A stretch of 28,185 bases of DNA from assembly GCA_947483345.1 (NCBI GenBank), contig CANKNL010000009.1:1-28185 (forward strand). The letters run 5' to 3'. Source of the stretch: Chitinophagaceae bacterium. GTDB taxonomy: Bacteria; Bacteroidota; Bacteroidia; Chitinophagales; Chitinophagaceae. Of the stretch, positions 8,884 through 17,035 are shown piece after piece (positions within the stretch are counted from its first letter, which is position 1; each line of letters starts with the position of its first letter). The notes beneath the pieces were generated by a model that saw only the letters and a list, made by a program, of their open reading frames with translations, did no database searches and was not told the origin of the DNA. Made by a program: the position numbers and the translations under genes.

Positions 8884-9348
8884 CTATTCCCCAAACAATT
8901 CCACCACTTTCTTAAAACGGAAATCAAATATTTGTTGCAATTGTTTTTTTACAAATAAGGCATTAGCCATATCTCCTAAAAACCAAACTGGTAGTTTATA
9001 GTGAACAATATCTGTCATCTCCACTGCGCCCTCTATGGCTTTAAAATGATGCTGGTGGTGCCACATACTATACGGACCGTAACGCTGTTCATCCACAAAA
9101 TATTTTTTGTCATCTACATGGGTAATTTCAGTCATCCAATATAAGGGAATACCCAAAAATGGGCTTACTGTATACTCAATAACCTGTCCGGCATACATCG
9201 TATCACCATGATATTTAGATATGGTTTTAAAGCCCATATGATCGGGAGTTATGGCTGCCAGGTTCTGAGGATTGCTGAAAAAATTCCAGGCTTCATCTAA
9301 GCTGATGGGGATTTTCTGTACGGTTTTAAGTGAATAAACTTTACTCAT
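8884..9348 (-). CDS. SRPBCC family (START-like) ligand-binding protein
   Basis: A 154-residue protein with the helix-grip layout of SRPBCC proteins: an N-terminal strand (YSLKTVQKIPISLDEAWNFF), the segment NPQNLAAITPDHMGF, a run of antiparallel strands, a WMTEITHV strand, and a long C-terminal amphipathic helix (MANALFVKKQLQQIFDFRFKKV). Family members bind small hydrophobic ligands or polyketide-like compounds; several Bacteroidota members are annotated as cell-division inhibitor-like or cyclase-like without proof. It is divergent from the helicase gene across 77 nt. A near match to the -7 consensus (TAATTTTA on the minus strand, 9384-9391) lies about 35 nt upstream of its ATG. The ligand is unknown. 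Confidence 0.8.
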   Translation of the reverse strand: MSKVYSLKTVQKIPISLDEAWNFFSNPQNLAAITPDHMGFKTISKYHGDTMYAGQVIEYTVSPFLGIPLYWMTEITHVDDKKYFVDEQRYGPYSMWHHQHHFKAIEGAVEMTDIVHYKLPVWFLGDMANALFVKKQLQQIFDFRFKKVVELFGE

Positions 9349-9413
9349 AACCTCTATAACATCAGGGTATATATTTTGTTCACTAAAATTAACATCAAGT
9401 ATCGGCTATCCAG

Positions 9414-9421
9414 TATCTTTG
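9414..9421 (+). promoter_or_regulatory. -7 promoter box immediately before the helicase start codon
   Basis: TATCTTTG is a perfect match to TAnnTTTG and ends only 4 nt before the ATG at 9426. If it is used, transcription would begin at or next to the start codon, giving a leaderless or nearly leaderless mRNA. No TTG is seen at the -33 distance. Confidence 0.5.
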
Positions 9422-9425
9422 GTTT

Positions 9426-12400
9426 ATGCGTCATTACCGTGAATTATTACAAAATAAATTTGATGAAGAATATCAAAAACTTAATACAGAACAGTGCCGG
9501 GCCGTTAATACCATTCAGGGGCCGGTAATGGTCATTGCCGGACCAGGAACCGGTAAAACACAGATTCTGGCAGCCCGAATAGGGAAAATTTTATTGGAAA
9601 CAGATGCGTTGCCCGAAAATATTCTTTGCCTCACTTACACCGATGCCGGAACAATTGCCATGCGTAAACGGTTACAGCAATTTATTGGTGCCGATGCTTA
9701 TAAAGTAAATATTTACACCTTTCATGCTTTTTGTAATGACGTGATACAGGATAATTTAAACCTGTTTGAAAAAAAATCCCTGGATGCTGTTTCAGAACTG
9801 GAAAGCATTGAACTGTTTAAACAATTGATTGACGCCTTTCCCAAAGGCCATCCTTTAAAAAGATACCGCGGCGATGTGTATTACGAAATCAACAACCTGC
9901 GCCATTTATTTTCATCCATGAAACGGGAAGGCTGGACGGCTGATTTTATTAACCAGCGGATTACTGATTATATCAATGATTTGCCTAATAGGGATGAATA
10001 TGTGGCCAAGAGAAAGGTTAAAGAGTTTAATAAAGGGGATGTGCGTACCGATAAGATTGAAGAAGAGAAAGAAAAAATGGAAAGACTTCGTGCAGCCTTA
10101 CAGGAGTTCGCCAATTTTCAAAGTCTGATGCGCAAAAAGAATCGCTACGATTTTGATGACATGATCAATTGGGTGATCACCATGTTTGAAGACAATAAAA
10201 ACATACTCGCCAATTACCAGGAAAAATTTCAATACCTGTTGGTAGATGAATACCAGGATACCAGCGGCACACAAAATAAATTAGTGTATTTGCTGATCAA
10301 TTACTGGGATAAGCCAAATGTATTTGTGGTGGGCGATGATGACCAGAGCATTTACCGTTTTCAGGGCGCCAACGTGGAGAACATGCTGGAGTTTGCAAAT
10401 CGCTATACCAAAGATTTAATGACGGTTGTATTAACCAGCAACTACCGCAGCACACAACCTATTCTGGATATCTCTAAAACACTCATCAACCGTAATGAAG
10501 AAAGGCTGGTAAAACAGATTGACGGACTGAGTAAAGAATTGATCAGCTCCCGAAAAGAGTTGATGACACTTAAAAATCTGCCCATACTACATGAATACAA
10601 TTCGGCCAAAGAAGAAATGGCCGACATGACTAACCGGGTAGATGAATTAATAAAACAACATGTTGAGCCTGGAAGAATTGCCATTATTTATAAAGAAAAT
10701 AAATATGGCGAAGAACTGGCAACCTATTTCCGGTTGAAAAACATTCCATTTTACAGTAAAAGAAGCATCGATGTGCTGATACATCCTTTTGGCAGTAAAA
10801 TCATTCAACTGCTGCGTTACCTCAATGCAGAGCATGATACGCCCTATGGTGGCGATGAGATGCTTTTCGAGATCTTGCATTTTGATTTTTATAAAATACC
10901 TCCCATCTGCATTGCCAAACTTACTGTTGAAGCCAATACGCTTAAATATAAAGGGGAGCAGACTTCTATCCGTAAACTTTTGTCTGACAAAACAAACAAA
11001 CCGGCGCAAAATTTATTTGATACCGGCATACATGAAGGATTAAAAAGCTTCAGTTTTATGATCGAAAAACTGATTGCTGATGTGCCTAATATCACTTTAC
11101 TGGAATTGTTTGAACGACTCATTCAACATGCAGGGGTATTAAACTATATCATGCAAAGCGATAATAAAATTTCATTGATGCAGTTATTAACTGCCTTATT
11201 TGATTTTATTAAAGACGAAACCGGCAGAAACCCATCCCTGCAACTAAAAGAACTGATCAGCATCTTTGATCTGATGCAAAAAGAAGACATTAGTTTACCC
11301 ATGATTAAAGTAGCAGGTACCGATAAAGGCGTAAACCTGTTAACCACACATGGCAGTAAGGGTCTGGAATTTGAGTATGTATTTTTTGCAGGTGCCAATG
11401 CCTCTTACTGGGAAAAGAAACGCAAACCCGGTGGTGGGTATAAATTTCCCGATACCATGTTCGCTTCTCAACCGGCATCTACCGATGATGAAGAACTACG
11501 CCGCTTATTTTATGTAGCCTTAACCCGTGCCGAAAAACACCTGTACATCTCTTATGCCAAATTTAAAAACGATGGCAAGGAACTGGAACCTTCTATGTTT
11601 ATCGCCGAAATTCAGGAAGTGCATGAGCTGCCGGTTGAAAAAATTGTTTTAACAGAAGAACAGCAAATGGAATTTGAAATGCTGCATTTTACAGCACAGG
11701 CTCCTGAAATTGAGCAGGCTGAAGAGGATTTTATTTCAGGCATTTTGGAAAAATTTGTGATGAATGTAACGGCTTTAAACAGTTACCTGAATTGTCCGCT
11801 TAATTTTTATTACCGTAATCTTATCCGTATCCCATCAGGTAAAAGCGAAGCCACTGAATTTGGAAGCGCCATACATCATGCACTGGAACAGTTATTCCGT
11901 AAGATGCAGGATAGTAAGAAAGAACTTTTTCCTGCAAAAGAAGAAATGATGGCAGACTTTAATTGGTACATGCATAAGCACCGGGAAAATTTTACTAAAG
12001 AAGCATTTGCCAGACGGATGGAATATGGTGATGACGTATTGAGAAATTACTATGATAAATACATCAACAACTGGAACAAAGTAGTAGCTGTTGAACGTAA
12101 CATCAGGGGCATTGTGGTTAACGGTGTTCCGCTAAAAGGCAAACTGGATAAACTGGAGTTTAATGGCAAAGAAGTAAATGTGGTGGATTACAAATCTGGT
12201 AATATTGATAATGCCATTCCAAAAATTAAACCACCATCCGATAAAGACCCCAATGGTGGTGATTACTGGAGGCAGGCCGTTTTTTACAAAATTTTAATTG
12301 ACCATTACGAGCAAAAAGACTGGCAGGTCATTAGTACCGAATTTGATTTTATTGAACCTGATAAAAAGGGCGAATACCGCAAAGAAAAGATCGTTATTAC

Positions 12401-12572
12401 TACACAGGATACAGAAACCGTAAAGCAACAGCTTACTACAGTATGGCACAAGATACAGGCCCGCGATTTTTATACAGGCTGCGGAAAGGCGGATTGCCAT
12501 TGGTGTAATTTTGTAAAAAATAATAAACTGGCAGTAGCACTGCACGCATTGGAAGAGGAAATAAATGATTAA
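9426..12572 (+). CDS. UvrD/RecB-like ATP-dependent helicase fused to a Fe-S PD-(D/E)XK nuclease
   Basis: A 1048-residue superfamily 1A helicase. Walker A is AGPGTGKTQ (residues 38-46), the DExx box is DEYQD (274-278), followed by GDDDQSIYRFQGA, the LTSNYRS motif, TTHGSKGLEFEYVFF, and RRLFYVALTRAEKHL at about 692-706. From residue 779 a RecB/AddB-like nuclease begins: H817/H818 in GSAIHHALE, D908 in GKLDKLE, and VDYK with D921 and K923. Four cysteines (C790, then C1019, C1024 and C1027 in CGKADCHWC) match the 4Fe-4S 'iron staple' of AddB-type nucleases. Such enzymes unwind and trim DNA ends in recombinational repair. It sits alone, with no AddB/RecC partner nearby. All catalytic residues I looked for are present. 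The exact pathway is inferred. Confidence 0.92.
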   Translation: MRHYRELLQNKFDEEYQKLNTEQCRAVNTIQGPVMVIAGPGTGKTQILAARIGKILLETDALPENILCLTYTDAGTIAMRKRLQQFIGADAYKVNIYTFHAFCNDVIQDNLNLFEKKSLDAVSELESIELFKQLIDAFPKGHPLKRYRGDVYYEINNLRHLFSSMKREGWTADFINQRITDYINDLPNRDEYVAKRKVKEFNKGDVRTDKIEEEKEKMERLRAALQEFANFQSLMRKKNRYDFDDMINWVITMFEDNKNILANYQEKFQYLLVDEYQDTSGTQNKLVYLLINYWDKPNVFVVGDDDQSIYRFQGANVENMLEFANRYTKDLMTVVLTSNYRSTQPILDISKTLINRNEERLVKQIDGLSKELISSRKELMTLKNLPILHEYNSAKEEMADMTNRVDELIKQHVEPGRIAIIYKENKYGEELATYFRLKNIPFYSKRSIDVLIHPFGSKIIQLLRYLNAEHDTPYGGDEMLFEILHFDFYKIPPICIAKLTVEANTLKYKGEQTSIRKLLSDKTNKPAQNLFDTGIHEGLKSFSFMIEKLIADVPNITLLELFERLIQHAGVLNYIMQSDNKISLMQLLTALFDFIKDETGRNPSLQLKELISIFDLMQKEDISLPMIKVAGTDKGVNLLTTHGSKGLEFEYVFFAGANASYWEKKRKPGGGYKFPDTMFASQPASTDDEELRRLFYVALTRAEKHLYISYAKFKNDGKELEPSMFIAEIQEVHELPVEKIVLTEEQQMEFEMLHFTAQAPEIEQAEEDFISGILEKFVMNVTALNSYLNCPLNFYYRNLIRIPSGKSEATEFGSAIHHALEQLFRKMQDSKKELFPAKEEMMADFNWYMHKHRENFTKEAFARRMEYGDDVLRNYYDKYINNWNKVVAVERNIRGIVVNGVPLKGKLDKLEFNGKEVNVVDYKSGNIDNAIPKIKPPSDKDPNGGDYWRQAVFYKILIDHYEQKDWQVISTEFDFIEPDKKGEYRKEKIVITTQDTETVKQQLTTVWHKIQARDFYTGCGKADCHWCNFVKNNKLAVALHALEEEIND

Positions 12573-12606
12573 GAGATTTTTATGATTTTAAACAATACAA
12601 AGAGGT

Positions 12607-12614
12607 TAAGTTTG
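12607..12614 (+). promoter_or_regulatory. -7 promoter box for the Ig-like lipoprotein gene
   Basis: TAAGTTTG matches TAnnTTTG and ends 17 nt before the ATG at 12632, suggesting a leader of roughly ten or so bases and transcription independent of the helicase gene. Confidence 0.45.
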
Positions 12615-12631
12615 TATTTTAATAACCATTG

Positions 12632-14020
12632 ATGAGAGTAACCCATATATTTTTTCTGCTTTTTATTGTTTCAGTGTTTTATATACTTGCCATAGGTAAT
12701 GCAGGTTGTGCCCAGATAGGTATGCCCACCGGTGGTACTAAAGACAGCATTCCACCACGCCTAGTAAGTGTTTCACCAAAACTAAACAGCACCCTTGTTA
12801 CCGGCAATAAAATAACATTAACTTTTAATGAATATGTTGATTTAAAGGAGGCTCAAACCAATATTTTAATTTCGCCTTTCCCAAAAAAATCACCCGCATT
12901 TGATTTTAAATTAAAAACCGTTACCGTAAAACTGAAAGACAGTTTATTACCAAATACAACCTACAGCATCAATTTTGGCAACGCCATTGTTGATAATAAT
13001 GAAGGCAACCCATTGAAAGATTTTACATTTGTTTTTTCAACAGGTGACCAAATAGACAGCTTAACTTTTGCAGGTAAAGTTTTACTTGCCGAAACAGGAA
13101 AAGCCGACAGTACTTTTATCGCCATGCTCTACCGCCATGTTGACGATTCTGCTGTTCAAAAAAACAAACCCGATTATATGACCCGGTTGAATGGTGACGG
13201 GAGTTTTGTTTTTGTTAATTTACCAGCGGGTAACTTTAAAGTTTATGCATTAAAAGATGGAGACGGTGGCAAAACTTACAATTCTAAAAAAGAGTTATTT
13301 GCTTTTTCAGATACAACCGTGCGCCTTTCGAAACAAATGGAGCCTGTTATTTTATATGCCTCAGCCATTGAAAAAGAAAGTCGTACCGGCACAACAACTA
13401 AACCCGTACTCAATAAAAAATTAATGTTTACTTTGCCACCCGGCACACAGGCACAGGATTTATTAAATCCTTTTGAGCTGAGTTTTAATAACGCGTTAAA
13501 AAAGTTTGATCCGGCTAAATTTATTTTAAGAGATACAAACTATAACCCAATCGCCTCAACTATTTGTACAATTGACAGTAGCAGAACAAAAATTAAACTT
13601 ACCGTAAAATGGCAGGAAGCCACTGATTACCGTTTGATCATAGATACAACAGCGGTTTCAGATTCAGCAGATCATCAGCTAATAAAAACAGATACCATAC
13701 GCATTATTACAAAACAACAATCAGATTATGGCAATGTGGTTTTACGTTTCAGTAATTTAGATCTAACCAAACACCCGGTTTTACAATTTGTACAGGGTGA
13801 GGACATTAAAAAAAGTTATCCGCTTAAGGCATTAGAATGGAGCGATAAATTTGTACCCCCTGGCGAATATGAAATTCGAATTTTATTTGATGATAATAAT
13901 AATGGCAAATGGGATCCGGGTAATTATGGCCAAAAATTGCAGCCGGAAAAAGCCATTACCCTATCTCAAAAATTAGGGGTAAGGGCAGACTGGGATAATG
14001 AACGGGATATTAAATTGTAA
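12632..14020 (+). CDS. Ig-like (Big_5/SbsA-type) domain lipoprotein
   Basis: A 462-residue exported protein. The start is taken as the ATG at 12632; the TTG one codon earlier is less likely. A hydrophobic signal segment (HIFFLLFIVSVFYILAIGNAG) runs into a lipobox-like NAGC, followed by AQIGMPTGGTKDSIPPRLVS, the standard opening of this widespread Bacteroidota lipoprotein family. Residues about 40-130 form a Big_5 Ig-like domain (PKLNSTLVTGNKITLTFNEY, PNTTYSINFGNAIVDNNEG, FTFVFSTG). The rest contains further beta-rich domains, a prealbumin-like carrier fold segment (GDGSFVFVNLPAGNFKVYAL) and a C-terminal FDDNNNGKWDPGNY calcium-loop-like stretch. It probably sits at the outer membrane; its role is not established. 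Confidence 0.85.
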   Translation: MRVTHIFFLLFIVSVFYILAIGNAGCAQIGMPTGGTKDSIPPRLVSVSPKLNSTLVTGNKITLTFNEYVDLKEAQTNILISPFPKKSPAFDFKLKTVTVKLKDSLLPNTTYSINFGNAIVDNNEGNPLKDFTFVFSTGDQIDSLTFAGKVLLAETGKADSTFIAMLYRHVDDSAVQKNKPDYMTRLNGDGSFVFVNLPAGNFKVYALKDGDGGKTYNSKKELFAFSDTTVRLSKQMEPVILYASAIEKESRTGTTTKPVLNKKLMFTLPPGTQAQDLLNPFELSFNNALKKFDPAKFILRDTNYNPIASTICTIDSSRTKIKLTVKWQEATDYRLIIDTTAVSDSADHQLIKTDTIRIITKQQSDYGNVVLRFSNLDLTKHPVLQFVQGEDIKKSYPLKALEWSDKFVPPGEYEIRILFDDNNNGKWDPGNYGQKLQPEKAITLSQKLGVRADWDNERDIKL

Positions 14021-14096
14021 AAAGCGGTAGGCCTTAAGTAATTGCGGGTTAGCAAATAACCGTATTACTAAAAGATAAAAGATAGCTGCTAAATGC

Positions 14097-14104
14097 TATT
14101 TTTG
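14097..14104 (+). promoter_or_regulatory. -7 promoter box immediately before recR
   Basis: TATTTTTG matches TAnnTTTG and ends 4 nt before the recR ATG, the same spacing as at the helicase gene. This predicts a start of transcription at or beside the start codon. Confidence 0.5.
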
Positions 14105-14108
14105 CTCC

Positions 14109-14750
14109 ATGATTTTTTCTTCTTCTCTATTAGAAAATGCGGTTAATGAGTTTGCCAAACTGCCCGGCATTGGGAAAAAAACCGCATTACGATTGGTTCT
14201 GCATCTCATTAAACAGGATACTGCCGAAGTCAATCAGTTCAGCCATATCATTTCAACCATGAGGAATGAGATTAAATTCTGCAGCCGTTGTAATAACATA
14301 TCCGACAAGGACCTTTGCAATATCTGCCAAAATACCATGCGTAAACAGGAATTACTGTGTGTAGTAGAAAATATCCGTGATGTTATTGCTATTGAAAGTA
14401 CACAGCAATTCAATGGTATTTACCATGTATTAGGCGGTATTATTTCACCGTTGGATGGCATTGGCCCTGAACAATTAACCATTAATGCCTTGCTGGATCG
14501 GTTAAAGACAGAGCCTATTGAGGAAATTATTTTTGCCCTCAGCCCTACTATTCAGGGCGATACAACCATTTACTATATCAGCAAAAAACTATCTGCAGAT
14601 TCCCATATACAAACCAGTCCGATAAAAATCACCAGCATTGCCCGGGGCATAGCCTTTGGCGGCGAGTTGGAATATGCTGATGAAATGACCCTGGCAAAAA
14701 GCATCAGTAACCGCATCCCCGTAGAAAATTTTATTGTGTCGGGCAACTAA
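14109..14750 (+). CDS. recR: Recombination mediator protein RecR
   Basis: A 213-residue RecR of near-usual length (about 200). The N-terminal helix-hairpin-helix is LPGIGKKTALRLVLHL. A four-cysteine zinc finger follows (C58, C61, C70, C73 in FCSRCNNISDKDLCNIC). The Toprim domain carries LLCVVENIRDVIAIESTQ and YHVLGGIISPLDGIGP, and the C-terminal Walker-B-like GIAFGGELEYADEMTLAKSI is intact. With RecO, RecR loads RecA on SSB-coated single-stranded DNA in gap repair. RecO and RecF are not in the window. The preceding lipoprotein gene is 88 nt away and recR has its own promoter box, so it is probably transcribed separately. Confidence 0.97.
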   Translation: MIFSSSLLENAVNEFAKLPGIGKKTALRLVLHLIKQDTAEVNQFSHIISTMRNEIKFCSRCNNISDKDLCNICQNTMRKQELLCVVENIRDVIAIESTQQFNGIYHVLGGIISPLDGIGPEQLTINALLDRLKTEPIEEIIFALSPTIQGDTTIYYISKKLSADSHIQTSPIKITSIARGIAFGGELEYADEMTLAKSISNRIPVENFIVSGN

Positions 14751-14826
14751 CCCGCCTGTTTTACCCGTTCAGTTTATTAAAATCCCTGTTCAGCATAAAT
14801 ATGCCTGTCTGAATATGGGAGGTCTT

Positions 14827-14834
14827 TATCTTTA
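14827..14834 (+). promoter_or_regulatory. Probable -7 box for the envelope operon
   Basis: TATCTTTA differs from TAnnTTTG only in the last base and ends 15 nt before the ATG at 14850. It lies inside a long inverted repeat (14769-14778 with 14838-14847), which may be an operator or a chance structure. Confidence 0.35.
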
Positions 14835-14849
14835 ATCAATAAACTGAGC

Positions 14850-15290
14850 ATGACCACGAAAACAAAAAGAATATATTTTTTTACCGTCATTGGTATACTA
14901 TCAATTGGCGCAGCAGCTGTGCTTTACCAATATAATAAAGGCCCTCTTAATATAAAAAATGAATCAGGTATCCCCGTTGAAGCCGCCATTTTATATCATG
15001 CCTTTTTAAAAGACTCACTGCAAGCCGGACACACCTACTCGAACAAGATTGTGGAATCAACCGGACTTGTAGCACAAGTGTCTAAAAACCAGCAAAATCA
15101 AACGGTTATTTTATTAATGACAAATGAAACAGGTGCTTTTATTAATTGCACGATGGAAGGTGAAACAGATCTTGTGAAAGAAGATGAAAAAGTAATTATA
15201 AAGGGAATATGTTCCGGAATTGGTTTGGGCGATTCTGACCTTGGTATTACAGGAGATGTTTACCTCAGCCGTTGTTACCTGTCAAAATAA
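14850..15290 (+). CDS. tRNA_anti-like OB-fold membrane-anchored protein
   Basis: A 146-residue protein with one N-terminal membrane segment (IYFFTVIGILSIGAAAVLYQY) and a periplasmic OB-fold-like domain. The match is to the tRNA_anti-like family (PF12869): a DAxxAYN-like helix region here reading AILYHAFLKDSLQAGHTY, then NKIVESTGLVAQV, a central strand INCTMEG, and the closing VIIKGICSG...DVYLSRCYL. The two C-terminal-half cysteines (in INC and GIC) and one in SRC are conserved in style. The family is common in Bacteroidota, where its ligand is unknown; despite the name there is no evidence that it binds tRNA. It begins a run of five same-strand genes with gaps of 16-33 nt. Confidence 0.75.
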   Translation: MTTKTKRIYFFTVIGILSIGAAAVLYQYNKGPLNIKNESGIPVEAAILYHAFLKDSLQAGHTYSNKIVESTGLVAQVSKNQQNQTVILLMTNETGAFINCTMEGETDLVKEDEKVIIKGICSGIGLGDSDLGITGDVYLSRCYLSK

Positions 15291-15314
15291 AATACGTTTA
15301 CCAAAATTAACAGC

Positions 15315-16004
15315 ATGAAACAAGTATTTTATTTACCGGCCATGCTCTTCGCCGGTATTTTACTATTCAATTCCTGTACACATGAGCCACCAGTGGCATT
15401 CACAGCTTCTCCGGCTCCCACACCAGGAGGTGCTGCTGAAGTTTGTTTTGAATCGGATATACTCCCGCTTTTTCAATCCCGTTGTGCCCTGTCTGGCTGC
15501 CATGATGCCACGACCCACCAGAATAATTATATGTTTGACAGTTATGCCAATATTATCCGCAATGACTTAACTCCCGGTAACGCCACCACGTCAAAAATTT
15601 ATCAGGTGCTTTTTGAAACTGGTAAAGATAAAATGCCACCCCTGCCCAATGCAGATCTAACTATCGCACAAAAGGCCCTTATTGGCAGATGGATCAATGA
15701 GGGGGCAAAAAATACCAATAATTGTGCTCAACATTGCGACAGTACAAATTTTAAATATGCAGCCCAAATCAGCGTTGTCATGAATACCTATTGTGTGGGT
15801 TGTCATGCCGGCGTTTTGCCGGCAGGGGGCGTTATTTTAAATACCTATACAGGCGTAAACCAGGTTGCTATTTCAGGGCGCCTTACAGGTGCTGTAAGCC
15901 ATGCCCCAGGATATTCACCCATGCCAAAAAATACAAATAAGCTAAGCGACTGTCAGATTACACAAATCAGGAATTGGGTAAATGCAGGCGCACTTAATAA
16001 TTAA
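15315..16004 (+). CDS. Exported lipoprotein with two c-type cytochrome domains
   Basis: A 229-residue protein. Residues 1-21 form a lipoprotein signal (GILLFNSC; cysteine 21). Domain 1 (about 45-135) resembles the planctomycete-type cytochrome c domain: ESDILPLFQSRC, the haem site CALSGCH, DKMPPLP with a possible axial Met, then LIGRWINEGAKN. Domain 2 (about 147-229) has a standard CVGCH, YSPMPKNTNKLSDC and IRNWVNAGALNN. The first haem site is CX4CH rather than CX2CH, a spacing seen in other Bacteroidota proteins of this kind. Both domains would carry covalently bound haem in the periplasm and move electrons. The donor and acceptor are not evident. Domain 2 closely resembles the single domain of the next gene, pointing to duplication. 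Confidence 0.8.
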   Translation: MKQVFYLPAMLFAGILLFNSCTHEPPVAFTASPAPTPGGAAEVCFESDILPLFQSRCALSGCHDATTHQNNYMFDSYANIIRNDLTPGNATTSKIYQVLFETGKDKMPPLPNADLTIAQKALIGRWINEGAKNTNNCAQHCDSTNFKYAAQISVVMNTYCVGCHAGVLPAGGVILNTYTGVNQVAISGRLTGAVSHAPGYSPMPKNTNKLSDCQITQIRNWVNAGALNN

Positions 16005-16020
16005 ATATTTATTAGTCAAT

Positions 16021-16422
16021 ATGGTAATGCAAAAAAAGAATTATACTAAAATAAATAAGCCTTTAAAGCTGATACCGATAGTATTTATACTGCTGTTTTA
16101 TATCAGCAGTTGTTATAATGATAAAGCAGAAATTTTATACCCCCAAACGGTTTGCGATACAACAGTTGTAACCTATAGCAGGTCTGTAATCCCCATTTTA
16201 AGTTCTAATTGTATCACCTGTCATGGCGGAAATACGCCCTCGGCCGGCATTAAACTAGATGATTATATCAGCGTAAAACAACAGGTAGATAATGGCCGTT
16301 TGTGGGGTGCAGTTGCCCAGCTGGCTAATTATTCGCCAATGCCCAAAAATGGCAATAAGCTGAATACCTGCAGCCTCGAAAAAATAAGATTATGGATCGT
16401 TGCGGGAGCCCCAAACAATTAA
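16021..16422 (+). CDS. Exported lipoprotein with one c-type cytochrome domain
   Basis: A 133-residue protein taken from the ATG at 16021, because the signal sequence MVMQKKNYTKINKPLKLIPI... runs directly to the lipobox YISSC. An in-frame upstream ATG at 15982 would overlap the preceding gene and precede the signal with an odd stretch. The mature part is one haem-c domain: VIPILSSNC, haem site CITCH, a YSPMPKNGNKLNTC segment with the likely axial Met, and the closing IRLWIVAGAPNN. It is close to domain 2 of the preceding gene, including the extra cysteine after the Met segment. The gap to that gene is 16 nt, so co-transcription is likely. Confidence 0.78.
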   Translation: MVMQKKNYTKINKPLKLIPIVFILLFYISSCYNDKAEILYPQTVCDTTVVTYSRSVIPILSSNCITCHGGNTPSAGIKLDDYISVKQQVDNGRLWGAVAQLANYSPMPKNGNKLNTCSLEKIRLWIVAGAPNN

Positions 16423-16455
16423 ACAGAGCCTGATAATAATTAAACCAGCACATCA

Positions 16456-17007
16456 ATGAAATATTTATTTCTTATTCTTACCATTTGCCTGTCGTTAACC
16501 CAGGCCACCCAGGCACAGCTTTTTTTTACAAAGAATGGCAGAATCTCTTTTTTCTCAAAAACATCTATGGAAAATATTGAAGCCGTAAATAACCAGGTAG
16601 TAAGCGTGCTAAATATCCAAACCGGCGATATGGCTTTTTCGGTTTTGATCAATGGTTTTCTTTTTAAAAAATCACTGATGCAGGAACACTTTAATGAAAA
16701 TTATATGGAAAGTGAAAAATATCCAAAAGCAGGGTTTAAAGGCACGGTTACTGATTTCAGTAAAATTGATTTTATTAAAGATGGCATATACCCGGTATCT
16801 GTAAGTGGCGACCTATCTATACATGGTATAACCAATAAAGTAACGGTGCCTGGTACGATCAGTATCAAATCCGGTTCAATTACGGCATCAGCTCTCTTTA
16901 AAGTTTTGTTACAGGATTATAAGATCAGTGTTCCAAAACTGGTTGAGGACAATATTTCGAAATCCATTGATATAAAAATGGATTGTAATTATATACCAAA
17001 AAAATAG
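16456..17007 (+). CDS. YceI family periplasmic protein (first copy)
   Basis: A 183-residue exported protein with signal peptide ending ATQA-Q near residue 20. The lipocalin-like YceI barrel is marked by GRISFFSKTSMENIEAVN, FSVLINGFLFKKSLMQEHF, NENYMESEKYPKAGFKG, and the strand GDLSIHGITNKVTVPG. YceI proteins bind long isoprenoid or quinone-like chains in the periplasm in the structurally studied cases; the ligand here is unknown. It follows the haem-c lipoproteins by 33 nt and precedes the barrel gene by 28 nt. It shares the EHFNENYMES-KYP core with the second YceI gene 1.1 kb downstream. Confidence 0.88.
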   Translation: MKYLFLILTICLSLTQATQAQLFFTKNGRISFFSKTSMENIEAVNNQVVSVLNIQTGDMAFSVLINGFLFKKSLMQEHFNENYMESEKYPKAGFKGTVTDFSKIDFIKDGIYPVSVSGDLSIHGITNKVTVPGTISIKSGSITASALFKVLLQDYKISVPKLVEDNISKSIDIKMDCNYIPKK

Positions 17008-17035
17008 TTCGTTCTTTAACACAAATAATCACACA

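Noticed and set aside
15982..16020. An earlier start (15982) for the single-haem lipoprotein
   Set aside because: It would overlap the preceding gene and put extra residues before a clear lipoprotein signal; the ATG at 16021 fits better.
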